Notes: generated by a model from the letters alone, not told the origin. Shown: positions 7,407 through 17,299, counted from the first letter of the stretch. The stretch: DNA of 64,000 nt from Sandarakinorhabdus limnophila DSM 17366 (GCF_000420765.1 NZ_ATVO01000003.1:62001-126000); one strand, 5' to 3'. Program-made: numbers and translations.

Positions 7407-9475
7407 CAAAATGCCTGCCCGATAGAAACATAGAACACCAGCCGGGGGTCGCCCTTCTGCGGGTTCACTGGTGTGGCGATGTCGACCCGCACCGGGCCAA
7501 AGCCGGTGTAGAAGCGCGCGCCGATGCCCGCGCCCAGCGACAGCCGATCAAAGGCCGGCGTGGTGCCGGTGGAAACCTCGCCGGCGTCGACGAAGGCGAC
7601 AATGCCCAGATCCTGGCCCAGCGCCTGGAAGCGATAGCGCGCTTCCACCGCCAGTTCGGTGAGGCTGTTGCCGCCGGTCGGCACATTGTCTTCACTGCGC
7701 GGGCCTACGCCCTGGAACACATAACCGCGCACCGAGCCGCCACCGCCGGCATAGAAGCGCCGGTCCGGCGCGATCACGCCGCGATTGGCACCAACGATGC
7801 TTCCGATGTGGAAGCGTCCGGCCAGCACCAGGCTGTCGCCGATCGGTTTGTAGGCCGTGGCTTCGAACTGGGCCTTGAGATAATTGAAATTGCTCTGGTT
7901 TCTGAGCGTAAATTCCGGGCTGAGGCGGGTGGTCAGCCGGAAGCCCCGGGATGGGTTGAGCAGATCGTCGGACCGGTCCCAGGTGACGCTGGCTGGCAGC
8001 GCCAACACCGTGAAGGTGCGGCGCGGGTCGCCTGGCACCGAACGGTCGCGCTGGCTGGTGATCAGCGCCTGGGCGCCGATGCTCCAAGTCCAGTCTTTCT
8101 GCCAGAGGATGTTGGATTCGCGCGCCAGTGCCGCCGATATGCCCAGCGTTTCGGCGGCAAAGGCGAATTGCTGGCTGGCCGTAAAGCCGCCGGCAACCAG
8201 CAATTGCCGATCGCGCTGGCCGAAATTGCGCTTGCGCAGTTCCACCTGCGCCACCTGCTCGCGCTGCGCGGCGACAGCACGGGCGGTGAAGGCGCCTTCG
8301 GGCGGGAACAGGTTGCGGTGGGTCCAGCTGCCTTCGGCGCGCACGCCCTGGCCGGTGGAAAAACCGCCGGACAGGGCGATGGTGCGCATTGGTGCGGCTT
8401 CGCTGTTGATGTCGAGATTGACCGTCTGTGTGCCATCCTCGCGCACGGCGCCTTCGCCAGGCTTGATCGCCACCGCGCCGAACAGTCCGGTTTGCACCAG
8501 TGCGCGGCGCAGATCCTCGCGGCCGGCGTTGCTGTAACGGTCACCGGGCTTGAAGCGGGCGAGCAGGGCGACATGTTTTTCGTCCATGCCCTTCACGCCA
8601 TTGTCTATGCGGATGGCGCCAAACACGCCGCGCCGGCCAAGATCGACACTTTGCACCAGCGTGGCGTCGCGGCTGGCATGATCGATGGTGATATCGGGCA
8701 GCGTAATGCGCGCGAACGGATAGCCAGCATCGGCAAGGCGGATCGGCAGGCCATCCTGCGCCGATTGCACGCGCGCGGCTTCCACTGCATCGCCCACCCG
8801 GATCGGCAACAGCGGGCCGACAATGCGGGCGGGGTCACTGCTGTTCACGGCACCCGGCGATGCCGTGATGGTGATTTCGCGGAAATTGTAGACGGGGCCG
8901 GGCTGGGCAACGACGCGCACGATGCTGGCCGGCGCGGCGGCGGTGCCCGGCGCGATGCTGATGCGGGCCTGGCCACCATAATGACCTATCGAGCGCAGCA
9001 GCAAATCGACCAGATCACGGTCTTCGGCGATGCGGCGGCCCAATTGTGCCAGGTTGGTCTCTTCGCCCCGATGCAGCCACAGCGTCGACAGACCGCGAAA
9101 CTCATCGTCGAGGCCCTGTTCGGCCAGCCCGCTGACTTCAACGCTGTATCGAACGGCGGCATCCGGCGCATCAGCATCGCCGGAGCTGGTCGATTCGACA
9201 TCGGGCCACGCCACAGCCTCGCCGCCGGGCAGATCAGGCAGAGGGGCTTGCGGCCCCGGAATATCGACGGTCACAGCAGAAGCGACAGGCTCGGCGGTTG
9301 GTGCTGGCGGCGGCGGCCCAGCGGGCGCAGTTTGGGCCTGCGCGGTTCCGGCCGCAGCGGCGAGCAAGAGGGGCAGGAACCTATGCACCAGACAGGGTTT
9401 ACCGGATGGGCAAGACAGCGCAAGGCGCACGCGCCTCTGGCGCTGGCCGTCGCTCTGGTGCAAGGGGCTGGGCAT
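7406..9475 (-). CDS. tamA: BamA/TamA family outer-membrane protein
   Basis: 689 residues from the ATG at 9475. The protein has a secretion signal (HRFLPLLLAAAAGTAQA), a proline-rich spacer, POTRA-type repeats over about residues 60-330, and a C-terminal 16-strand Omp85 barrel ending in VFYVSIGQAF, whose terminal Phe is the usual beta-signal. Barrel landmarks such as RRFYAGGGGSVRGY are clear. With tamB immediately downstream it forms the TAM complex. Two starts are possible: ATG 9475 has a GGAG 7 bases upstream but gives a 32-residue extension before the signal; GTG 9388 gives a textbook signal peptide but has a poor ribosome site. Confidence 0.9.
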   Translation of the reverse strand: MPSPLHQSDGQRQRRVRLALSCPSGKPCLVHRFLPLLLAAAAGTAQAQTAPAGPPPPAPTAEPVASAVTVDIPGPQAPLPDLPGGEAVAWPDVESTSSGDADAPDAAVRYSVEVSGLAEQGLDDEFRGLSTLWLHRGEETNLAQLGRRIAEDRDLVDLLLRSIGHYGGQARISIAPGTAAAPASIVRVVAQPGPVYNFREITITASPGAVNSSDPARIVGPLLPIRVGDAVEAARVQSAQDGLPIRLADAGYPFARITLPDITIDHASRDATLVQSVDLGRRGVFGAIRIDNGVKGMDEKHVALLARFKPGDRYSNAGREDLRRALVQTGLFGAVAIKPGEGAVREDGTQTVNLDINSEAAPMRTIALSGGFSTGQGVRAEGSWTHRNLFPPEGAFTARAVAAQREQVAQVELRKRNFGQRDRQLLVAGGFTASQQFAFAAETLGISAALARESNILWQKDWTWSIGAQALITSQRDRSVPGDPRRTFTVLALPASVTWDRSDDLLNPSRGFRLTTRLSPEFTLRNQSNFNYLKAQFEATAYKPIGDSLVLAGRFHIGSIVGANRGVIAPDRRFYAGGGGSVRGYVFQGVGPRSEDNVPTGGNSLTELAVEARYRFQALGQDLGIVAFVDAGEVSTGTTPAFDRLSLGAGIGARFYTGFGPVRVDIATPVNPQKGDPRLVFYVSIGQAF

Positions 9476-9659
9476 GGCGTCTCCCGGCTCTCCTGTTTCG
9501 CGTCCACCACAACGTGGCGGCGGCATCTTCATCGCCTTTGGGCTGGTGGCGGGTGCCGTTGGCGGCATGCTCGCCGGGCAGCCGTCTGTGGGGCTGCTTG
9601 CAGGGTTGGGCGTGGGTTTATTAGCGGCCATTCTGCTCGCTGTGCGCGACCGCCGCTGA
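9474..9659 (+). CDS. Small two-helix membrane protein, hypothetical
   Basis: 61 residues from an ATG at 9474 with AGGGG 6 bases upstream. After a polar N-terminus (SPVSRPPQRGGG) there are two glycine-rich hydrophobic stretches, IFIAFGLVAGAVGGMLAG and GLLAGLGVGLLAAILLAV, ending in the basic RDRR. The glycine spacing (GxxxG-like) suggests close packing of the two helices. The start codon overlaps the putative tamA ATG head-to-head on the palindrome CATG. The pattern resembles small uncharacterised sphingomonad membrane proteins, but function is unknown. Confidence 0.55.
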   Translation: MASPGSPVSRPPQRGGGIFIAFGLVAGAVGGMLAGQPSVGLLAGLGVGLLAAILLAVRDRR

Positions 9660-9667
9660 ACGTCGCA

Positions 9668-9695
9668 TTGCGCTGGCGTTAATCTGCGGTATCAA
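9668..9695 (+). promoter_or_regulatory. Putative promoter of the DUF808 gene
   Basis: TTGCGC and TATCAA are separated by 16 bases; the predicted start lies about 20 bases before the ATG. It resembles the other TTGC...TAT promoters in this window. Confidence 0.35.
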
Positions 9696-9721
9696 ACGGC
9701 AGCAATTTCGAGTGATAACGC

Positions 9722-10675
9722 ATGGCAAGCGGCCTGTTTGCATTGCTGGATGATATTGCGGCGATCGCCAAGGTCGCGGCGGCCAGTGTCGATGATGTAG
9801 GCACCATGGCGGCCGCCAGCCTGGATGATACCGCAGCGGCAGCGGCCAAGGCTTCGGCCAAGGCGGCCGGCGTGGTGGTGGATGATGCCGCCGTCACGCC
9901 GCGCTATGTCACCGGCTTTGCGGCGGAACGCGAAATCCCCATCGTCGCCAAGATCGCGCGCGGCAGCCTGAAGAACAAATTGGTATTTCTGCTGCCCGGT
10001 GCACTGGCGCTGTCCTATTTCTTGCCGGTGGTAATCACCCCGCTGCTGATGGCGGGCGGGGCGTTCCTGTGTTTCGAAGGCGCGGAAAAACTGTGGGAAA
10101 AGCTGAATCCGCATGATGAAGACGCCGCAGACGATGCTGCGATGGACCTGGTGGAGAAGGAGCGCACGATGGTATCGGGCGCCATCCGCACCGATCTCAT
10201 CCTGTCGGCTGAAATCATGGCGATCGCGTTGGGCACGGTGGAACAGGAGCCCATCGCCGAACAGGCCGCCGCGCTGGTGGTGGTCGCGCTGGGGATTACA
10301 ACGCTGGTCTATGGCGCCGTCGCGCTGATCGTGAAGGCCGATGATTTCGGGGTGTTCCTCGCCCGCAAGCGCAATGGCGCTGTGGCGGCGATCGGGCGCG
10401 GTCTGGTCGTTGGCATGCCGCCGTTCCTTGTGCTTCTGGGCTGGGTTGGGCTGGCGGCCATGTTGTGGGTGGGCGGCCATATCGTGATCGACGGCTTGCA
10501 CAAGTTCGGTATCGATGCGCCGCACGATCTGCTGCATGCTGCCATGCACGCCGTGGAAGGCGCGGGTGGCTTTGCCACGTGGTTGGCCGAAGCGGGCGGC
10601 GCCGGGCTGTTCGGCGTTGCGCTCGGCGCGCTGATCGTGGCCGCGCTGCACGCCATCCCGCGCAAGGGCCATTGA
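9722..10675 (+). CDS. DUF808 family inner-membrane protein (YedI-like)
   Basis: 317 residues. The N-terminus MASGLFALLDDIAAIAKVAA, the repeated SVDDVGTMA/SLDDTAAAA block and the VTPRYVTGF motif are diagnostic for DUF808/YedI. After this Ala-rich region come several membrane segments (around residues 100-125, 160-210, 225-260 and 290-312) alternating with acidic loops such as NPHDEDAADDA. The length matches the family. The role is unknown; members are predicted inner-membrane proteins. The downstream lipoprotein is separated by a palindromic site and probably has its own promoter. Confidence 0.85.
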   Translation: MASGLFALLDDIAAIAKVAAASVDDVGTMAAASLDDTAAAAAKASAKAAGVVVDDAAVTPRYVTGFAAEREIPIVAKIARGSLKNKLVFLLPGALALSYFLPVVITPLLMAGGAFLCFEGAEKLWEKLNPHDEDAADDAAMDLVEKERTMVSGAIRTDLILSAEIMAIALGTVEQEPIAEQAAALVVVALGITTLVYGAVALIVKADDFGVFLARKRNGAVAAIGRGLVVGMPPFLVLLGWVGLAAMLWVGGHIVIDGLHKFGIDAPHDLLHAAMHAVEGAGGFATWLAEAGGAGLFGVALGALIVAALHAIPRKGH

Positions 10676-10691
10676 TTGCCCTTCATTCATC

Positions 10692-10713
10692 GTGTATTGT
10701 TACTGCAATACAC
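10692..10713. promoter_or_regulatory. Perfect inverted repeat upstream of lipoprotein gene
   Basis: GTGTATTG-ttactg-CAATACAC: 8-bp arms around a 6-base spacer. It begins 16 bases after the DUF808 stop and ends 14 bases before the lipoprotein ATG, next to its GGAG ribosome site. It is strikingly AT-rich for this genome and looks like a dimeric repressor operator (GntR/YtrA- or TetR-type spacing). The small loop could also form an RNA hairpin, but there is no following T-tract. Confidence 0.5.
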
Positions 10714-10727
10714 TGGAGCCTGATACC

Positions 10728-11282
10728 ATGAAGAATGCCCTGATCGCCATCCTGTTGTGCGGTGTCGCCGTGGCGGCCTGCGATGCCCGGCGCGTTGATG
10801 AGAAGGAAAAGGCCGAAGCGGCCGCGATCAGTGTCGACAAGCATTGGGATGAGGGCGCCGCCGGCGATACCGGCGTGAACATCAAGGCCGACATGGAAAA
10901 GGGCGAGGTCGAGCTGAAGCTGCCCGGTGGCATCGCCGGCAAGGTGAGCATCCCGGACGGCATTGAACCGGATGCGAAGTTCGATCTGGACGGGGTGGGC
11001 CGCTATCCCGGTGCCAAGCTGACCAGTGTGAATGTGCAGGCCAGTGGCAAGGATGGCGACGGCCGCGGTCAGGTGCTGCTGGGCTTCAGCGCGCCGGGCA
11101 CGGCAACGCAGGTGGCCAATTGGTATGCCAAGGCTCTGGCCGACAAGGGCCGCACCCCCAGCCGTAGCGGCAACACGCTCACCGGCACCACCGAAGATGG
11201 TGACCGCATGGTGATCGCCGTGGAAGATGGCGACACCGGCGTTGCCCGCGGCCGCATCACCATCAGCGATCGCAAGGGCTGA
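10728..11282 (+). CDS. Hypothetical lipoprotein
   Basis: 184 residues from the ATG with GGAG 9 bases upstream. A lipoprotein signal MKNALIAILLCGVAVAAC ends in a lipobox Cys18. The mature part is highly charged at first (DEKEKAEAAA), then contains GVNIKADMEKGEVELKLPGG, which looks like a short beta-rich repeat, and a C-terminal half with GTATQVANWYAKALADKGR, a helix seen in many periplasmic small-ligand or anti-sigma-like lipoproteins. No family can be named with confidence. It lies behind a palindromic site, so it is probably regulated separately from DUF808. It converges with the zinc peptidase gene. Confidence 0.7.
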   Translation: MKNALIAILLCGVAVAACDARRVDEKEKAEAAAISVDKHWDEGAAGDTGVNIKADMEKGEVELKLPGGIAGKVSIPDGIEPDAKFDLDGVGRYPGAKLTSVNVQASGKDGDGRGQVLLGFSAPGTATQVANWYAKALADKGRTPSRSGNTLTGTTEDGDRMVIAVEDGDTGVARGRITISDRKG

Positions 11283-11288
11283 TCCGCT

Positions 11289-12182
11289 TTAGAGCCTGCG
11301 CGCCGCAAAGGTGTCGCAGCTGTCCATCTGCCCGGATTGCAGCCCGGCCTGCAGCCAGCGAATGCGCTGCGCTGACGTGCCGTGGGTGAAGCTTTCCGGA
11401 TTCACCCGCGCCCCGTCCTTTTGTTGCAGCGTGTCATCCCCGATGGCCTGGGCGGCGCGCAGGCCTTCTTCGATGTCGCCGGGCTCCAGCAGATCGCGGT
11501 TATGATGCGCCCAAACCCCGGCAAAGCAATCGGCCTGCAGTTCCTGCCGCACCGAAAGCGCATTGCCCTGTGCCGGCCCTGACGCGCGGCGGGCCTTCTG
11601 CACCTCTGCGGAAATGCCGATCACCGTCTGGATATGATGGCCCACTTCGTGCGCGATCACATAGGCGGCAGCAAAATCGCCGGGGGCGCCAAAGCGGCGC
11701 GACAGATCATCGAAGAAGCTGGCATCAAGATAGACCTGTTGGTCTGCCGGGCAGTAGAATGGCCCCATGCCGCTGTCTGCCTGGCCGCAGCCTGAATCCA
11801 CGCCGCCTTCAAACAGCACCAGTTTTGGCTGAGGATAGGGCTTGCCTAATTGGTCCGGGAATTGCTCACCCCAGGTGCGCTCGGTGCTGCGCAGAACCTT
11901 GGCGATGAAACGGTCATGTGCGCCATCCAGCTTTGCAGGTGCCGCTGGTTCCACCGCCTGCCGCGGCTGGCCCGCACCCGATCCACCCACGCTGCTACCG
12001 CCCACAGCGCCGATCAGTTCCAGCGGATTCTGCCCCAGAAGCAAGGCGATTATGCCCACCACGATCATGCCGCCGATGCCCAGCTTGCCGCCGCCAATCG
12101 GCAGCCGCATGCCGCTACCGCCGCCGCGTTCCCCGCGCCGGTCGACGATGTTGCTGCTTTCCTGTTCGTCGTCGAGGTTCAT
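11289..12182 (-). CDS. ypfJ: Neutral zinc metallopeptidase, YpfJ family
   Basis: 297 residues. A charged N-terminus (NLDDEQESSNIVDRRGERGG), a glycine-rich stretch, one membrane segment (IGGMIVVGIIALLLG, around residues 36-50) and a zinc-peptidase domain. The metal-binding motif is AHEVGHHIQ (HExxH), with a downstream ELQADCFAGVW motif that supplies the third ligand and is characteristic of this family. It should act on the periplasmic face of the inner membrane; substrates are unknown. It is 24 bases downstream of the S1/P1 nuclease gene on the same strand and probably shares its transcript. Confidence 0.9.
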   Translation of the reverse strand: MNLDDEQESSNIVDRRGERGGGSGMRLPIGGGKLGIGGMIVVGIIALLLGQNPLELIGAVGGSSVGGSGAGQPRQAVEPAAPAKLDGAHDRFIAKVLRSTERTWGEQFPDQLGKPYPQPKLVLFEGGVDSGCGQADSGMGPFYCPADQQVYLDASFFDDLSRRFGAPGDFAAAYVIAHEVGHHIQTVIGISAEVQKARRASGPAQGNALSVRQELQADCFAGVWAHHNRDLLEPGDIEEGLRAAQAIGDDTLQQKDGARVNPESFTHGTSAQRIRWLQAGLQSGQMDSCDTFAARRL

Positions 12183-12206
12183 GGCCGGCGTCTCCCGGCA
12201 GACAGG

Positions 12207-13121
12207 TTACCGGGTGCGCCCGCCCGGCGCCAGCGCCTCGTTCACCAGCAAAGCGATGCGGCTGCCGGCCTTGGCCACCTGATCACGCACGCCTGGAGTC
12301 GCCTTGGTGATATAGTCGGGCGTCACCATCCCGCGCGGCAGGGCGCGGCGCTGGTCGGCGGGGATCGGGCAACTGTCGGGATAACCCTGTAGTTGCGGAT
12401 AGGCGATCGTGCGCGAAATCTCCCACACGTCGCGCGCCCAAAGCGCCACCCGTGCTGCGGTGTCGGCGGGGCCAGCGGTATAGCCGCGGACCTGTGCCTG
12501 CGTGATGCGCTGCGGCGTGATCGCCGGCGGTTCGGTCAGCGCGCGTTCGGCCAGGTCACCATCCCAGATCCAGTGCAGGTTCATACGCTGTTTATAGCCA
12601 TAATCGGCGCGCACCTGGTTGCCGCCCAGATCGGCCTTGTCGCCGAGGTGCAGCGGCTGGTGCATGTCGCCCACGAAATGCACCAGGAAGCCGAAGGCCT
12701 GCAGGCGTTCGTGCGCCTCCCGGCTGCGATCAGCCAATATGGCCTGCTGGCGCGAAATCTGCACCGTCACGCAATCGCCGTCCGGGCATTTGGCGTTGAT
12801 GTCGAAATCGCCGCACACGCTGATGTTCTGATAGTGCCAGGGTGCAGAGAAGGCGAACCGGTCGCGATAACGGGCGCGCACGCAATCGGGCCACACGCTG
12901 GCCTCCTCGATGCTGCGCAGCCGGCATTCGGGCGTGTTCAATGCAGCTTCGGCGCGATACAGGCGTTTCACTTCAGCACGCACCGCCGGTGTGAGCTGGG
13001 CCTGCGCGATGCGCCCGGTCAACCGGTGGGCATACTCGCCCCAGGCCAGCGCCGGTTGGGAAGCAATCAGGGCAAGCGGCAGGGCCAGCCAGGTGAGGGG
13101 GCGAATCAAGCGGTGCATCAT
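12207..13121 (-). CDS. S1/P1 nuclease family protein
   Basis: 304 residues. A signal peptide is cleaved after ALA so that the mature protein starts with Trp (WGEYAHRLTG). This N-terminal Trp is itself a zinc ligand in the S1/P1 fold. Other ligand motifs are visible: the early His, EASVWPDCVR, FAFSAPWHYQNI, FLVHFVGDMHQPLH and NLHWIWDGDL. The family cleaves single-stranded DNA and RNA and removes 3'-phosphates using three zinc ions. It is exported, so nutrient phosphate or nucleic-acid scavenging is likely. Two adjacent ATG codons (13121 and 13118) could serve as start. Confidence 0.9.
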   Translation of the reverse strand: MMHRLIRPLTWLALPLALIASQPALAWGEYAHRLTGRIAQAQLTPAVRAEVKRLYRAEAALNTPECRLRSIEEASVWPDCVRARYRDRFAFSAPWHYQNISVCGDFDINAKCPDGDCVTVQISRQQAILADRSREAHERLQAFGFLVHFVGDMHQPLHLGDKADLGGNQVRADYGYKQRMNLHWIWDGDLAERALTEPPAITPQRITQAQVRGYTAGPADTAARVALWARDVWEISRTIAYPQLQGYPDSCPIPADQRRALPRGMVTPDYITKATPGVRDQVAKAGSRIALLVNEALAPGGRTR

Positions 13122-13236
13122 GGCTTTCGCCCATGCCGCACGGCGGTGACGCTGGCCAGTGCCGCTGGGTGGCTGTATGGGCTTGCAAAGCGGGCCCTTG
13201 CTGCCAATCTTTGGGCCAACAGGATAAAGACAGACG

Positions 13237-14181
13237 ATGCGAGATCCCTACAGCGTTTTGGGCGTGCCGCGGTCGGCAACGGATGCCGACATCAAGAAGG
13301 CGTTCCGCAAGCTCGCCAAGGACAATCACCCGGATCGCAACGCCGATGATCCCAAGGCGCTGGAACGCTTCAAGGAAGCCAACCTCGCTTATGAGCTGCT
13401 GTCTGATTCAGCCAAGCGTGCCCAGTTTGATCGTGGTGAGATCGGCCCGGATGGCCAGCCCACCAATCCCTTTGGCGGTGGTGGATTTGGCGGTGGCGGC
13501 GGTTTCAACCCGCGCGATTTTGGCAGCAATGGCCGCAGCGGCGGCGGTGCCGATTTCGCCGGTGCCGCCGATGATCTGTTTGCCGAAATCTTTGGCGGCC
13601 GCAGCCCGTTCGGCGGCAGCGGCGCCGCAAGTGGTGGTGGCCGCGGCTTTCGCACTCAGGTGCGCGGGCCCGATGTTGCATATCGCCTGACTGTGCCGTT
13701 CGTCGATGCCGTGCAGCTGACCCCGCAGCGCGTCACCCTGCGTTCCGGCCAGACGATCGAGATCAAGCTGCCCGCTGGCCTTGAAACGGGCAAGCAGGTG
13801 CGGCTGGCCGGCAAGGGCGAGCCTGGCCCCGGCGGCCATGGCGATGCCATCGTCACCATCGAGATCGGGCCGCACCGCGCCCTTACCCGCGACGGCGATG
13901 ATGTGCGCCTCACCTTGCCGATCAAGCTGGATGAAGCCGTGCTCGGCGCCAAGATTCGTATGCCCACCGCCGAAGGCATGGTTTCGTTGTCCATCCCGCC
14001 CGGCACCGCATCGGGCAAGATGTTCCGGCTGAAGGGCAGGGGTTTTCGCAAGCTGGATGGCACCCGCGGCGATCAACTGGTGACGGTGCAGATTGATATC
14101 CCGCCCGATCACGAAGAACTGAAGGCCTTTGCCGCCAGCTTCGTCGATCCGCGCAACATTCGCGCCACGCTGGATGGTTGA
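13237..14181 (+). CDS. DnaJ C-terminal domain-containing co-chaperone (CbpA-like)
   Basis: 314 residues. J-domain at residues 1-70 with the HPD motif (DNHPDRNADD), then a Gly/Phe-rich linker (about 75-145, several GGGGFGGGG blocks), and two C-terminal substrate-binding beta domains (PFVDAVQLTPQRVTLRSGQT, then KMFRLKGRGFRK). The CxxCxGxG zinc-finger region of true DnaJ is absent, so this is a type II J-protein like CbpA, stimulating DnaK ATPase activity. The stop overlaps the start of the YihY gene by 8 bases, which suggests an operon with yihY-fabI-aroC. Confidence 0.9.
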   Translation: MRDPYSVLGVPRSATDADIKKAFRKLAKDNHPDRNADDPKALERFKEANLAYELLSDSAKRAQFDRGEIGPDGQPTNPFGGGGFGGGGGFNPRDFGSNGRSGGGADFAGAADDLFAEIFGGRSPFGGSGAASGGGRGFRTQVRGPDVAYRLTVPFVDAVQLTPQRVTLRSGQTIEIKLPAGLETGKQVRLAGKGEPGPGGHGDAIVTIEIGPHRALTRDGDDVRLTLPIKLDEAVLGAKIRMPTAEGMVSLSIPPGTASGKMFRLKGRGFRKLDGTRGDQLVTVQIDIPPDHEELKAFAASFVDPRNIRATLDG

Positions 14182-15037
14182 AACGGGCCCGAGCCGGCGG
14201 CTGTCGTGGCCTGCCATCGCGCGTGATACCGCCAGCGGCACCTTCGAACATGGCTTCACCCACGCCGGCAATCTCGCCTATCTCAGCCTTGTCACCCTGT
14301 TTCCTTTCGTCATCCTGCTCGCCGCCGTTGCCGGGCAACTGGGCCGCACGGCCGATGGGCTGGCGGCCGTCAACGGCTTCCTCACTGCGCTGCCCAGCAA
14401 TGTTGCCGCACTCATCGCTCCGGCGCTGACCGACGTGATCGCGGCCGATTCGAGCAGCGGCGTCATCACCTTCAGTCTGGCGGTGGCGCTTTGGACGTCG
14501 TCGGGCGTGCTGGTCACGCTGCGCACCGTCGTCACCCAGGCCTATGGCCGGGAATCGGAAATGCCCTATCTGCGTTGGCGCCTGCTCGGCTTGCTCGAGG
14601 TGCTGGGCCTGGTGCTGCTGCTTCTGATCGCCTTTGCCGCCCAGGTGGTGGTGACCGGCGCCGAAACCTTCGTTTATCGCCTGATGCCGATGGCGGCGAA
14701 CATCTTCCCGGCCTTGGGCCTGCAACGCATCGTACCGGCGCTGCTGCTGTTTCTTGCCCTTTGGGGGCTGTTTGCGCTGCTGTGCCCACGCCGGTTCCGC
14801 ATCGCCCCGGTGTGGCCCGGTGCGCTGGCCACAGCGGCGGCGTGGACGGCGACCACCCTGGCGCTGCCGCGCGCACTCACCCTGTTTGGTGGCTATGCGC
14901 TCACCTATGGCAGCCTTGCCGGCGTGATCATCGCCTTGCTCTATTTTTACATCATCGGGCTCGGGATGGTGCTGGGCGCCCAACTGAATGCTGCCATCGC
15001 CCGCGCCCGGCTGGAAATTGCCGCAATTCCTCGTTAA
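14174..15037 (+). CDS. YihY/virulence factor BrkB family membrane protein
   Basis: 287 residues from the ATG at 14174 that overlaps the end of the dnaJ-like gene (ATGGTTGA). The conserved entry motif is AYLSLVTLFPFVILLAAVAG, followed by about five more membrane segments, GSLAGVIIALLYFYIIGLGM being the typical last one. The family has been wrongly called ribonuclease BN; a transport or envelope role is more likely, but the substrate is unknown. It sits 23 bases before fabI, whose own AAGGAG ribosome site is strong. Confidence 0.85.
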   Translation: MVETGPSRRLSWPAIARDTASGTFEHGFTHAGNLAYLSLVTLFPFVILLAAVAGQLGRTADGLAAVNGFLTALPSNVAALIAPALTDVIAADSSSGVITFSLAVALWTSSGVLVTLRTVVTQAYGRESEMPYLRWRLLGLLEVLGLVLLLLIAFAAQVVVTGAETFVYRLMPMAANIFPALGLQRIVPALLLFLALWGLFALLCPRRFRIAPVWPGALATAAAWTATTLALPRALTLFGGYALTYGSLAGVIIALLYFYIIGLGMVLGAQLNAAIARARLEIAAIPR

Positions 15038-15060
15038 GCCGCGCAGCCAAGGAGAATTTC

Positions 15061-15860
<800 letters not shown>

Positions 15861-15864
<4 letters not shown>

Positions 15865-16931
15865 GCCTCAACACATTCGGACACCTGCTGCGCTTCACCA
15901 CCTGGGGCGAAAGCCACGGCCCGGCGATCGGCGCGGTGGTTGATGGCTGCCCTCCCGGGCTCACCCTGTCCGAAGCCGATATCCAGCCCTTCCTCGACAA
16001 GCGCCGGCCCGGCCAATCGAAATTCACCACCCAGCGCCAGGAGCCGGATGAAGTCCGCATCCTGTCGGGCGTGTACGAAGGCCGCACCACCGGCACGCCG
16101 ATCAGCCTGATGATCGAGAATGTCGATCAACGTTCGAAGGATTATAGCGACGTCGCCGCCAAATACCGGCCCGGCCACGCCGATTATGCCTATGATGCCA
16201 AATACGGCCTGCGCGATCCGCGCGGTGGCGGGCGCTCCTCGGCGCGCGAAACCGCAAGTCGCGTGGCCGCCGGCGCGGTGGCACGGAAGATCATGTCAGG
16301 CGTGAAAATCACCGCCTATCTGGTTGAAATCGGTGGTATTGCCATTGATCGCGGCCGCTTTGATCTCGCCGAGATTGATCGCAATCCCTTCTGGTGCCCC
16401 GATGCGGTGACGGCCGCAATCTGGGAAGAGCATCTCGACGCCGCGAGGCTGTCAGGCTCGTCGCTCGGCGCCATCGTCGAATGCGTGGCGACCGGTGTGC
16501 CGGCTGGCTGGGGCAGTCCGCTCTATCACAAGCTCGACGCGCAACTGGCCAACGCCGCCATGAGCATCAACGCGGTGAAGGCCGTCGAAATCGGCGACGG
16601 TTTCGCCGCTGCCCGCCTGCGTGGCGAGGAAAACGCCGATCGGATGCGCCCCGGCGAGGATGGCCCGGAGTTTCTCTCCAACCACGCGGGCGGCATCGCC
16701 GGCGGCATCTCCACCGGCCAGCCCATCGTGGTCAGGATGGCGCTGAAGCCGACCAGTTCGATCCTCACGCCGGTCGAAACCATCACCAAGGACGGCCAGG
16801 CTGCCGAAATCGTCACCAAGGGCCGCCACGATCCCTGCGTCGGCATCCGCGCCGCGCCAGTGCTGGAAGCGATGGTGGCGCTGGTGCTGGCTGATGCGAT
16901 GCTGCTACAGCGCGGGCAAACTGGGCTCTAA
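15861..16931 (+). CDS. aroC: Chorismate synthase
   Basis: 356 residues. It converts EPSP to chorismate with reduced FMN, the last step of the shikimate pathway. Signature motifs: [20 protein letters not shown] at the N-terminus, [18 protein letters not shown], the [23 protein letters not shown]/substrate loop, [15 protein letters not shown] and [11 protein letters not shown]. Length is normal for the bacterial enzyme. It starts within the fabI stop (ATGA) and converges with the GFA gene, with a 4-base overlap of the two stops. Confidence 0.97.
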
Positions 16932-17299
16932 TCCAGGTCTGCGCGGGCCTTTTCCCAGTTCTTCCCGTCATAGGGACGGATCAGCGGCTTCACATCCTCC
17001 ACCCCGTCCAGCGCCCGCCAGTTCACGCTGAACCCATCCGGGTGCGACCGTGGTATATAGAAGCTCTTGATGCCGCAGGTGCTGCAAAACAGATGCTGCG
17101 CCGTGCCGCTGCCCCAGCGATAATCGGTCAGCGCATCAGCGCCGCGCTCCAGCGTGAAACCCGCCTTGTCGACGATCAGGTGCAGGAACCCGGTCTTGGC
17201 GCAGATGGAACAATTGCAGTCGAGCAGTTCCGGCGGATCGGCGAACCGCACCCGAAAATGCACCTTGCCGCAATGGCAGCCACCTGTTGCTTCCCGCAT
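16928..17299 (-). CDS. GFA family protein (CENP-V/glutathione-dependent formaldehyde-activating-like)
   Basis: 123 residues from the ATG at 17299; a GTG five codons earlier is also possible. Zinc-binding cysteines sit in [20 protein letters not shown] and FCSTCG, the pattern of the GFA/CENP-V fold. The family includes the Gfa enzyme, but most members have no proven formaldehyde activity, so the precise substrate is unknown. It follows the DUF3035 gene on the same strand after 81 bases and may be the last gene of that run. Confidence 0.87.
   Translation of the reverse strand: MREATGGCHCGKVHFRVRFADPPELLDCNCSICAKTGFLHLIVDKAGFTLERGADALTDYRWGSGTAQHLFCSTCGIKSFYIPRSHPDGFSVNWRALDGVEDVKPLIRPYDGKNWEKARADLD

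Noticed and set aside
7808-9682. Long plus-strand open frame (624 codons) opposite tamA
   Set aside because: Antisense shadow of tamA with no protein-family signature; only its far 3' region overlaps the small membrane protein, which is in a different frame.
13470-13660. Repeated GGC/GGT stretch in the dnaJ-like gene as a tandem repeat or CRISPR-like array
   Set aside because: It encodes the normal Gly/Phe-rich linker of J-proteins; units are irregular and in frame.
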